Positions 9,391-18,675 of a stretch of DNA of 22,815 bases are shown piece by piece. The translations under genes and the position numbers were made by a program. Position 1 is the stretch's first letter. Each line of letters starts with the position of its first letter. The notes beneath the pieces are model-generated. The model saw nothing but the letters and a program-made list of their open reading frames with translations. It did not search any database and was not told where the DNA came from. Source of the DNA: Cochliopodium minus (lineage: Eukaryota; Discosea; Himatismenida; Cochliopodiidae); NCBI GenBank assembly GCA_024220525.1, contig JAMYWO010000487.1, forward strand, positions 1 to 22,815. The letters are read 5' to 3'.

Positions 9391-12378
9391 TTATTTATTC
9401 GTAAATTTCAAAAAATCAAAATCAGAAAGAGATTTCTTTCTACTTTTCAAAGGTTTGGACAATTCTTCGTAATTATCAATGAGGACTGCTTCGATGTTTG
9501 ATGCCATTTCTCTCAAAATATCATCCAAATCAACTCTATTTTTGACTAACTCAATATTTTGAGTAAAAACTTGGAACTTTTTTATCAAACTTTCTTCAAT
9601 ATTCTAAGAAATAAAAGAATGTAAGAAAATTTAAAAAATAAAAGTTTTTTTACACATTCAAACGGAAAGAAAAAATATTTTTGATATAATTCATCGATTA
9701 ATTTAGACAGAGTGGGTGTATCTAAAAAAAAAAAAAATTATTCAAAAATTAATTTAAAAATTTTAACAAAATTTTTTTTTTACCAACAATCCTGTTATCT
9801 AAAATATAGAGAATGTCCTTCCATAAAAGCCAAGCATTCAACTTATTTTTTTTCTTAAGCTCTTTCTCAAACACAAAACAAAAAATGGGCAAATTCTTGA
9901 TTTTGTGCAAGACATTAGACTCGTGGGAGAACTCTTGTACATTGTTTATTTCCTCTTCGGTTTCCGTTTCATAGATTACAGAGTGAGATACTCTTGTCTT
10001 GGCTCTGGTGGGTCTCGACCTGTTTTCAAAATTAGTTGCAGATTCTTTTCTTTTGCTTTGGAAGGTCAGTAGGTCGAATAACATAAGCTTTTCGATTTGA
10101 CCACGGAGCATTCCCAGATCTGAATTCAATTGTTTTTTGTTTTTTAAATTTTCTTTGTTATCTACATAAAAGTGGATTTTTTTTCTGAACAAGTCATCAA
10201 GAGAAACCTTGTTTATTAAAAAAAAGTTCGCAAAAAAGTTAATAAAGAAAAGTTTAAAGTTGAAATACCTCTTCTGGTGAAGACTTGTTTATGTGTTGAA
10301 TTTTTATAGTTTCTAATTTTGTATACAAGGTGTAATCGTGGAATTCTCCATCGATCAATTCAGTGAGCTTTAGCCAAAAGAGCCAGTTGGCGGTGTTCAT
10401 GTTTTTTTTGAGTGAACTTTCAAAGATGAAAGAGAGATTAGGGTCGTTTTTGATTTCGTAAAGAACTTTTCTTTCGTCCAATTTTGTCTCTTCCAAAGCA
10501 GTTTCTGAGTTTCCATTTTTGGGTTTGTTAGGTGGGCTAAGATTGCTGAAACTTGAGAGATTTCTAGGAGTGTTCGAACCACTATTTCCTATTAAATAAT
10601 TTAAATAATCGAAATAAAATTAAAATAGTTTTAAAATTGTTAAATTTGATACTTTAAATTTTTGAAAAAAGTTACTTTTTGTCGAAATTTTTTTTGGTTT
10701 ATCCATGAAGAAAGACTTTTGTTTCACAAAAGAATATTTTGGACTGTCTTTCTTGTCCAATTTGAGAGGCAAAGGCAAGCTGTTCTGGTTAATAAATTTG
10801 GGATCTTTTTTGATGATGGGGTTGGTGCCGAGAATTTTGGACAAATTAAGCTTGGACAACAAACTGTTGTGTTGGGTTTTATTTCCGCTTATGTTGTTGA
10901 AGGAATCAGTGAGTTGTTCGGAGCTCAAATTTTTGAAGCACTTGATATAATTGTAAATAAACTTGTCTTGGTAGAATTTGTACTTGTGATGTTGAGGTCT
11001 TAGTACATTGTAAATTTGCTTTCCATTAGACAAAGTTTCCAAGTAAATGTCAAGATTGTCTTCATTTGAAAAATCATAGTTTTCTTGGGAATAGGTCATA
11101 TCTTTTAAATGCACAGCGAGGTATGGAAAGTGGGGCATTTTTGATGTTTTCGCCTCTAAAAAATGTTTCCTGTAGTTTGCAAAGTTCATTTGGGGAGATA
11201 AAATAGACTCCATGTGTTTGAACATTTGCAACGATAATTCAGATAGCTTTTCCCACTTTGTTTTCATAGATTGGATGGATGAATTGTTGAGACCCGCAAT
11301 AATAGCTCCCATACCTAAATATGAAAACAAAAGTTATTAAGATAAAGTTTTTGATTGTTTGTTTTTTTTTTACCCTCAAAATTTTTAATCATAAAACATT
11401 CATTGGCAACTTTGATAAAAAACTCGATATACTGTCTCTTATTTCTTGTTTTTATTATCTCTGTCACGACCTGTTCAATACATGTTAAAAGATCAAGATT
11501 TAAAGTAAAAAAGAAGGGAAATCTATTTTACCCAGAATGCTATGTGATTAAATCTGTTTATCATCTCAATTATATTTTTTCCATTCACAGATTTGTTGGA
11601 TTTATCCCACATTTTTTTCCCAAACTCGATTGGATCAATCTTGTAATAATTATCTCCTATAATGAATGAAAGAATGAAAATTATTAATTGTTTATATTAA
11701 ATAATTGGGTGATATTTCGTTGATATTTAAAATTGAATTTTTATAATTTGTATTTTTTTTTTGCCTATCATCAATGATATTTGTTGTGCGACTTTATTTG
11801 CATCCCATTTGGATATTTTTGTTTTTTTTATAAATGTATCTACACCATTTTCTTGGAGATCATTTTTATTCTCGTCATCATGGTTGAATACGAGCTTCTT
11901 TGATATCAATCTCTCCATCTCCTTTATTTCTTTGGGATCTAATGTATTTATATTGAAATCTGATGGTGTATATCTATTCCACATCTTCATAATATTCATC
12001 GATCTAAAAATTATGCACAAATATTGAAGAATATAATGAAAATTTGAAGTATATAATTTTATTATCCTAATTCTTTATTGTACTTACTTTTCTCTCTCGA
12101 CAGATTTCTCATCCATAAAATATATCTTCAATTCATTCAATAATGCTTTAGGAGAAAATAGATTTCTATATCCAAATACAAAATATTGTACGTTCTTCTT
12201 AAATACATCTATTCATATTTGATTATTGGGTTTCAATATTTTTGAGAAAAATATTTTTTTTTTATTAAATTTGTAAGGAAATTATAAATCAAAGATTCTT
12301 CTCACCTTTAATTTCTATCTTTGATAATCTGGTGATCAACATCCTTAAATTCGGATTAGTATTGTTATTTGTCTCCAT
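9391..12378 (-). CDS. Ras guanine-nucleotide exchange factor with two C-terminal RGS-like domains, 772 aa
   Basis: The ten exons are 12378-12306, 12208-12088, 12003-11765, 11656-11532, 11470-11374, 11314-10676, 10588-10269, 10207-9784, 9721-9654 and 9603-9391. They total 2319 nt and close in phase. The RasGEF N-terminal (REM) module is at about residues 20-100 (FGYRNLFSPKALLNEL, NIMKMWNRYTPSDF). The CDC25-type catalytic domain is at about 130-345: a start-like DANKVAQQISLMI, then NIIEMINRFNHIAFWV, the core AGLNNSSIQSMKTKWEKL, and FPYLAVHLKDMTY. It should load GTP on Ras-like proteins at membranes. Residues about 472-590 and 637-755 are two related RGS-like helical domains, sharing VL..IKN.P...F.FE..LKK and WL.W. 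The first ends QIEKLMLFDLLTFQSK, like RGS helix 8. The Glu-Asn pair of catalytic RGS domains (ENL.FW) is not kept (NTANWLFW), so GAP activity is doubtful. The intron 11657-11764 has a GC donor. A Ras gene lies 5 kb away. Confidence 0.88.
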
Positions 12379-12667
12379 TTTTTTTTTTTTTTGATTTTTA
12401 AATCTAAAATGATATCAATTCCTCACTTGATATTCTTCAATGTGTTATTTGATAATACAAATAAAAAATTGCTTTTTGTCAATTTTTTTTTTATTTTTTT
12501 TTTGATTAATATGAACTGAAAAGATTATTTTAGATCTTTTTATATTGTGAAGATCCAAAATGGAATTTTTTCAATATTTAAATTAAAAAAAAATGTATTT
12601 GCCAAATTTCAATTTGTTAAATTTCAGAAAAATCAATGTAAATCAATTAGATAATTGCAAGAGGGAA

Positions 12668-13687
12668 TCAAATCACTCTGGTTATTTCCAATCCTTCAGG
12701 GTTCTCTATCTCGTTTGGTTTGGAATGGATAAAACTGGAATTTGAAAGTTCAAGATTATTTAGTTAATTTTGGGTTTTATTATAATTTTTTACTTTGATA
12801 AATAATTCCTATCAGTTTTCAGCAAAAAAAAAAATTATAATAAATTTTGAAATTATAAATGTTCATTAACTTACTTGTTGTTTCTAACATGATCCAAAAA
12901 TTCTTTGAGATCACAGTTTGAATGGTTTGAAATTATAACACTTCCACTTTTCAACAAGTCAAGTTCTTCAAAGAGTAAAAGATCGTTGAGGTATTGTGAT
13001 TTTTCATGATCTAAAAATAAAAAATCTACTTTTTCTATCCCAAATGTTTTAGTGGACATTATGAATTCTTTGGAGTTCATATTAATAACTTTTATTTTTT
13101 CCTTTTGAAGAGAAATTAGTGAAAGAAATCTTTATTAAGAAAGTGTTACAGATAAGTCAGATTTTTCGATCAATGAACTTGCAATTAAGTTGGTTTTTTC
13201 GTTTACGTCAACTGTATAAAGCTTTCCGCCCGATTTTAGATTCCTTGCTATTCTGATGCTACTATATCCACAATAAGTACCTAATTCCACACAACTTTTT
13301 GGACTTGACTTTTGAACTTCAGTTTCCTTTTTATGTTTAAAAGTTGAAGTAATTTTTTTTTTTTTTTACAATTATATCTCCTTTTTCTTTTCCTATCTGT
13401 TTTATTGCGATTGATTAATGATATATGATTCAGTATTTGATGATTTACCCCCATATAAAATTTTTCTATTGAACAAATTTGAATTTATAAAATATATTTG
13501 AATCAATATGATCTTAAACCTTCATTGTTAAATTTATCTATCGCTTCTATGATGGATGTAGCATTTGATTCAAAGTTATTTTGGCCAAGATAATCTTGAA
13601 ATTTATTTTCATACTGATATTATTAAAAATTTAATCTTTAAATTGTGATAAATTCTTTCAAATTACATATACTCTAATCCAATCCAT
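12668..13687 (-). CDS. COMT-like SAM-dependent O-methyltransferase, about 207 aa
   Basis: Exons are 13687-13673 (five codons, tentative start), 13613-13520, 13465-13449 (17 nt), 13396-13370, 13326-13150, 13101-12875 and 12734-12668, ending in TGA. The total is 624 nt in phase. The product follows catechol O-methyltransferase along its whole length: SIIEAIDKFNNE, GIGKEKGDII, the SAM loop ELGTYCGYSSIRIAR, LYTVDVN (acidic ribose-binding position), then VDFLFLDHEKSQYL (COMT Asp141 and catalytic Lys144 kept). COMT needs Mg2+ held by Asp141, Asp169 and Asn170. The Asp-Asn pair in LLADN is IISNH here, so the metal site is altered and the substrate may not be a catechol. Without the 17-nt exon the frame would break and the alignment would have a gap. 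The ATG at 13078-13080 is internal. Only the first exon is uncertain. Confidence 0.85.
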
Positions 13688-14004
13688 TCAGTTCAACAAA
13701 TCAAATTTTTTATTCATTTTAAATAATTTCATTCAAAAATTTTCTTTCATTTAATGAACACATTCCTTTACAAATTTTTGTTTATTCAAATAGAATAAAA
13801 AAGGTTTAAACCATATTTAAACCACGAATATAGAAATAGTTCTAAAAGTTTGAGTAAATTTAAGAAATCAAAATAAAAACTCTTAAATATAATTTGATAG
13901 AACTCAATCTCAGATCGAAAAGTTAGGATGATTTATTTAGAGGGAATCAACTTTTTGTTAATCACAAGGATTTATTAAAATAGAAAAAAAAAAATTGTAA
14001 AAGC
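13688..14004. promoter_or_regulatory. Divergent intergenic region, COMT-like and first SPRY gene
   Basis: About 317 bp separate two start codons on opposite strands, so both promoters must lie here. It is A/T-rich. A near-palindromic GGTTTAAACC-type string occurs around 13803-13812 and GTTTAAAC-like pieces repeat nearby. No TATA position can be assigned reliably. If the tentative five-codon COMT exon is wrong, the region's left edge shifts. Confidence 0.4.
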
Positions 14005-15200
14005 ATGGCAAACAAAAACTCAAACAATAAATTTGATAGAATCAAAGTAAATTAAATTATACATACCTTTGATCAATATAAATTAATTATCCCAATTGTA
14101 ATTAACAATTTAGGAGGATAATCAATTTACTTTCGATAAATGCAAATTTAATGGGACATTTGAAAAAATATCTGATTTTACAGGTAAGATCTCGATTAAT
14201 TGAATTATTTTGATTGAAAATTTTTTGAGAGAATTTAAAAATTATTCAATGAGATCTAAAATATCAAATTATCATTTGTATATGTTGATTAATATTCCTT
14301 TAGCGATCATTTTTACTAATATATTTTCATTATTAAATTGAAATTCATTGTTGATAAAATTAATTAGTTTCTACTGATTATGGTTGTGTAATTTTAAACA
14401 ATGTTTTAGAAGAAAACAAAGTTTATTTCATGGAGGTAAATTTGATAAAGTTTATTTGGACTAAATTGATGTACAAAATTTATAAAAGGTCAACTATGTG
14501 AGAAGCAAAAAGAGCGGTATATTTTTTCTTCATTTAAATTATTTATGACTTTAATAATTAGAATATTCTTATGCTGGTTTTGGGATTACTACAAAATTTG
14601 ATGGAGATTGTTTATGGTTTCACGACAAATCGTACTGTTTTGTAGCAAACTCTTCTATTTGGATGTAATATGTAGAAAAATATTTAATTTTTAATCTAAC
14701 TTCAATTGTAAAGAGAAAATGGGATAAGTAAAATGGAAGAACTTAAATTTTATAATTTAATTTCATAATTTTTCAAAGATTATTACGACGAGAATCTTTT
14801 GAAACAATCTGGTGTTCATTCAGATTTTCCTAACCAATACAATTTTGGAGTTCTTATTGATATGATTCATCACGTTCTCTATTTCTACAGAGATAGGAAG
14901 ATGATAACTGGTTCATACACTTATTTCAAGAAGGGAGAACAATATCATCCTGCTATTTCTTCATTTGGAGCTACTATAGAATTACTTTCTTCTGATCTTC
15001 CACTTGATTTGCCCGATAAATTGAAGTACTTGTTGAAATGGGATGAAAACAATTACAAATTTTATCCCAAAACTTTAAAAGATGGTGTTTTATTTTTGAT
15101 GTTGTATCGAAAAAGATACAACAAAAATAACAAATGGATGATTCCAAAAAACATTCTCTATCTTATTTTTAATTTTCTCATTCAAGATCAAACAAATTAA
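14005..15200 (+). CDS. SPRY-domain protein, paralogue 1, 248 aa
   Basis: Exons are 14005-14046, 14114-14183, 14368-14435, 14489-14516, 14562-14664, 14714-14727 (14 nt) and 14779-15200, giving 747 nt in phase to TAA. The SPRY fold, a protein-interaction beta-sandwich, is shown by ENKVYFMEV (YFEV strand), YSYAGFGITT (GFG), DCLWFHDKSYC, YNFGVLIDM, HHVLYFYRD and YHPAISSFG. The C-terminal 35 residues hold WMIPKNILYLIFNFLI, which resembles an F-box core (LP.EIL..IF.FL). With SPRY this would suggest a substrate adaptor for ubiquitin ligase, but that is inference. The exon at 14368 was chosen over an internal acceptor at 14410 because it restores DYGCVILNN, matching paralogue 2 (KYGSAIFPF) at the same 68-nt exon length. 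Exons 1-2 are the least certain. Only 45 bp separate its stop from the paralogue's ATG. Confidence 0.85.
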
Positions 15201-15245
15201 AAAAAAAAAAAATTGAAAAACTAATTTCAAAAATTTTGTTATTTG

Positions 15246-16372
15246 ATGGGAAATAAAAATCAAAAAAGTAAAAAGAGGGTTAATGTCATATTTGAGAAAG
15301 AAATAGAGTCGGAAAATATATCTGTCATTAAGGAAAATAAGATTGAAGAGATAAATAAAAACATCATAAATAAAGATTTTGTTCTTAATTTTAAAGATGC
15401 AAGATTTAAAGAAACGCATACTGTAATATCTGAAAAAGAAGGTGAGATGAAATCCCATTTATTTTCTCAATTATAATGTATTTTTTCTTTTATTTCATTT
15501 GAAAGCTCATATAAAATATGGATCTGCTATCTTTCCATTTGAATTTGAAGAGAATAAACTCTATTATTTTGAGGTAAAATAAAGATATTTCAGAGAAAAA
15601 TAAAATAAAATTAAATTTATCGAATAATTAAATCTTCCAAATTGTAAAGATGAAATTCACGAGAGATGAAGATGCATGTAATCTTAAATTTTTAGTCAAT
15701 TTAATTAAAATTTTTTGTGGATAACTTTATAGCTTATAAATATACTGGTTTCGGGATTACAGCAAAAACAAATGAATCAGGAGTTATGTGGTTTTTTGAA
15801 AGATCATATTGCATTGTTCAAGATTCTTATATCTGGAGGTAAAATAGATTTTATTTGATGATGATACTTGTAAATGAAATATAATAGTGAAAAGGGGACT
15901 GGTAAAAACTTTATTTTTTTTTATTGATTATTTATTCTCTTTACAAACATAAGGTTGTTTTGATGAAAATTTCAACAGAAATATTGGTAGTTCCTACAGT
16001 TATGACAGAGTATTCAGAATGGGAGTTCTTATTGATATGATAAACCATGTTCTCTATTTCTATGAAGGTGGAATACTTTTGGAAGACAAAACTTATTTCA
16101 GAAGAGACGAAAAATACTATCCTGCAATTTCTTCGTTTGGTGGAACTTTTGAAATTCTCACAACACAACTTCCTCTTAATTTGCCCGACAATTTGAAGTA
16201 CTTATTGAAATGGGATGAAAACAATTTCAAATTTTATCCTGATTTGATAAAAAAAAAGATTTTATTTTTGATGTTGTATCGAAAAAGATTCAACAAAAAT
16301 AACAAATGGATGATTCCAAAAAACATTCTTTATCTTATTTTTAATTTTCTCATTCAAGATCAAACAAATTAA
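15246..16372 (+). CDS. SPRY-domain protein, paralogue 2, 276 aa
   Basis: Exons are 15246-15441, 15506-15573, 15650-15677, 15733-15838, 15888-15901 (14 nt) and 15954-16372, giving 831 nt in phase to TAA. It has the same SPRY motifs as the upstream copy: ENKLYYFE, YKYTGFGITAK, GVMWFFERSYC, RMGVLIDMINHVLYFYEGG, YYPAISSFGG. It also has the same C-terminal F-box-like WMIPKNILYLIFNFLI. The N-terminal 65 residues (Lys/Glu/Asn-rich) are unrelated to the first copy. Internal exon lengths match copy 1 (68, 28 and 14 nt identical; 106 versus 103). The last 113 coding bases are nearly identical in DNA to copy 1 while the rest is clearly diverged. Its stop lies 4 bp from the convergent phosphatase stop. 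It arose by tandem duplication. Confidence 0.88.
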
Positions 16373-16376
16373 AAAT

Positions 16377-17313
16377 TTATTTTTTAGTCAATACTAGTGA
16401 CACAACCTGGCAATTTTTGATATTTATTTCCTCATTTCTTTTTACTTTGTTTTTAAGATCTGAAAAATTGATTATATTTTTTTTATTTAATTTTAGATGT
16501 TCTATGACTGACAGAATGCAACTTCCGAGTCCAGAATGGGTCACGATTGAAATGTTTTTTTCTTTTCTTTCACATATTATTTTAAGTGCATCTATTGATC
16601 TATTTATCAAACTATCTTCAGTTTCTCTTTCATTTGTCCACAAATTATCTTCTTCATTCAACTGATTATTTAAATTTTTTTAAATTATTATAAATTAAAT
16701 TTTTGAATTTTTTTTACACTTGAGAAATCAATAAAAGGGAATTCTTTTTTTCTTTTTTTTTTTTTAAATTTATATTTATTGGAAACAAAAAATTATTACA
16801 ATTCTGATTTTGATCTTCTTTTATCACAAGGATGTTTTCCATTATGCTCTCTCAATAATTCTTCACATAAAAACGGAATATTTTCTTCACCAAAAATATT
16901 TTGTGCTGTTTCTATACATCTCCTCAATGGTGAGACCTAAAAGATCTGTTCAAAAAAAAAATTTTTATAATTATCCTTTATTTATTCACCATTATTAAAT
17001 CTGATATCATCAATTTTGAGATTTTCACTTTTGCTATTTTACATTGATTGATTCCTTTTTCGCTTAATTTTGTATCCTTTTAAAATTTTTTTATTCTCTG
17101 ATAAATAAATAGAGAAATTGTATAATTTGATTACAAAATGATCCCATTTTTCATATTCTTGTTCTCCATATTTATTCCCAGCAATATTTGCCATGCTTTC
17201 TCCATGTCTTATAATATTTATCTGTTTGAATTAGGATTGATCTTTTCAAATGAAAATAAAAGAATAAAATTTACAATTTTAATATTATTGAGGTATTCAA
17301 AATCGAAATCCAT
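16377..17313 (-). CDS. Histidine phosphatase (phosphoglycerate-mutase-like) protein, 222 aa
   Basis: Exons are 17313-17275, 17221-17135, 17076-16990, 16936-16800, 16751-16718 and 16661-16377, giving 669 nt in phase from ATG to TAA. The active site of the family is complete: IIRHGES near residue 18 (nucleophilic His and Arg), VSPLRRCIETA (second Arg, position about 75-80), LREHNG (acid-base Glu), and SIVTHSGLG (second His). HPCDKRRSKSEL and FPFIDFS match the loop of small eukaryotic members that act on sugar phosphates or other phosphomonoesters. It is likely soluble and active. The substrate cannot be read from sequence, and the length argues against a true glycolytic mutase. The 34-nt exon begins in an A-run after an AG acceptor and was accepted because it restores this loop. 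The gene converges with SPRY paralogue 2. Confidence 0.88.
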
Positions 17314-17531
17314 TTTTTTTTTTTAATTTTTTTCATATATTAAATTAAATCATCTTTTCTTCAAAGTCTCTCGGTTTGATGAATTGTCTATTAAATTTTT
17401 TATTTTAATAATTCATTTTAAAACTTTCCATTTTTACAAAAATCGTTTGTGAAACTTTGTAAAATAAAAATAAAATTGAAAATATAAACATTATTTTAAT
17501 TTAAAAAAATAAATCTTTAAAAAAAATTATA

Positions 17532-18519
17532 TCACAAAACGAAACAAAAACTTTTTTTATCTTTAATGTTGACTGGATTGTTCTCTCCATCCTTCCTTAT
17601 CTCACGGACACACTGGTAAAAACTCTCGTCAATGTTGAGTCTCTTAAGAGCGGAAGTTTCGAAATATGGCATACGATACTTGTTTGCTAATTCTTGGGCA
17701 ACTTGTTTTTTGATAACTCGATTCTTTTCTAAATCACATTTATTTCCCATAAGAATCATAGGGACATATTTTTTCGATTTTATTTCTTGGATGGTGTTGA
17801 TGATGTTCTCCAACTCGTGGAAGCTGTCTAGATCATCGATCGAGAAGATCAGTAGATATCCTTGTCCTTGTTTGATATGTTGAGCTCTCAAGATTTTGAA
17901 TTCTTCTTGTCCAGCTAACATTGAATTAGATTTTAAAATTCATTTTTTTTAATATTTTCTTTTGGAGATAAAAATAACTATAAACTTTCTTTTTTGTTTT
18001 TCAATTTAAAGAATATGAAGTTTTAAGTAAAGAGAAAGCAATATGAATAAACAACATTTTAGTATTTTAATAAAAAAGGAATATGAAATTTCTTTCTAAT
18101 ATTTCATAATTATTTTTAGGGAGGATATTAGTATTTTTCGGATTTGGTTTACCTGTATCCAATATACTGATCATACAATGCTCATTATCAATTTCACACT
18201 GTTATTTAGATTATTTAAAGTATTTAGAGGTTATTTATTTGATTATATTGTAATATAACCTGTCTAGAATAGCAATCTTCAATGGTAGGATCGTAATCTA
18301 TCAAAAGAAATGATTGATTAATGAAAATAAATAGGATAGGATGATTGATTTCAAGAATATATGGTGATTACCTATTATGAACATGCTTTTTATGAATTGT
18401 ATAGTGATTGCTCTTTTTTTGATTTAAAAAAATATTGTTATCTTTTCCACTATATTTGGAAGATATATTTACGATTTTCCAACTGAACCAGATCCTAGTA
18501 ATACAATTCTATACTCCAT
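17532..18519 (-). CDS. Ras/Rap-family small GTPase, 184 aa
   Basis: Exons are 18519-18473, 18412-18372, 18297-18260, 18198-18153 and 17914-17532, giving 555 nt in phase to TGA. All G motifs are present: the P-loop GSGSVGKS near residue 9 (Ras Gly12 kept, Gly13 is Ser), switch I effector YDPTIED, DTAGQEEF (catalytic Gln61 kept), NKCD, and ETSAL (ETSAK in Ras). The C-terminus is a short Lys-rich tail ending in the CAAX box CFVL, whose final Leu predicts geranylgeranylation and membrane anchoring. Intact switch regions mean it should cycle normally and be loaded by a CDC25-type RasGEF such as the one at 9391-12378, though that pairing is not shown. It shares a 156-bp divergent promoter region with the GMC gene. 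Confidence 0.93.
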
Positions 18520-18675
18520 AGGTTCTTATAAAAAATTTCCTTCTTTCAATTTTTTTTAATTATATTATATTAAACACCAAATGCACAAAGATCCTATTTT
18601 GATTTGATCTGTATTGAAATGATGAAAATGGAATAAAGGCAAAAATATTAAAATGAAGAAAAAATTAAAAAAAAA
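18520..18675. promoter_or_regulatory. Bidirectional promoter region, Ras GTPase and GMC oxidoreductase
   Basis: Only 156 bp separate the two divergent start codons, so both promoters must share this interval. It contains a TTATATTATATT string near 18560-18572 and an A-run before the GMC ATG. No further motif can be assigned. Confidence 0.5.

Noticed and set aside
13078-13080. ATG as start of a short minus-strand gene at 12871-13080
   Set aside because: The frame continues upstream to an acceptor at 13101 and joins the COMT SAM-binding exons. It also splices on at a GTAAGT donor rather than ending at the TAA.
14408-14410. Acceptor for the third exon of SPRY paralogue 1
   Set aside because: It is in phase, but the upstream acceptor at 14366-14367 gives a 68-nt exon whose product aligns with the matching exon of paralogue 2.
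17041-17043. Donor within the histidine phosphatase exon 17076-16990
   Set aside because: Reading through gives QCKIAKVKISKLMISDLIM, which fits the family between the GINQ and VSPLRR motifs. No acceptor at a reasonable distance keeps the frame.
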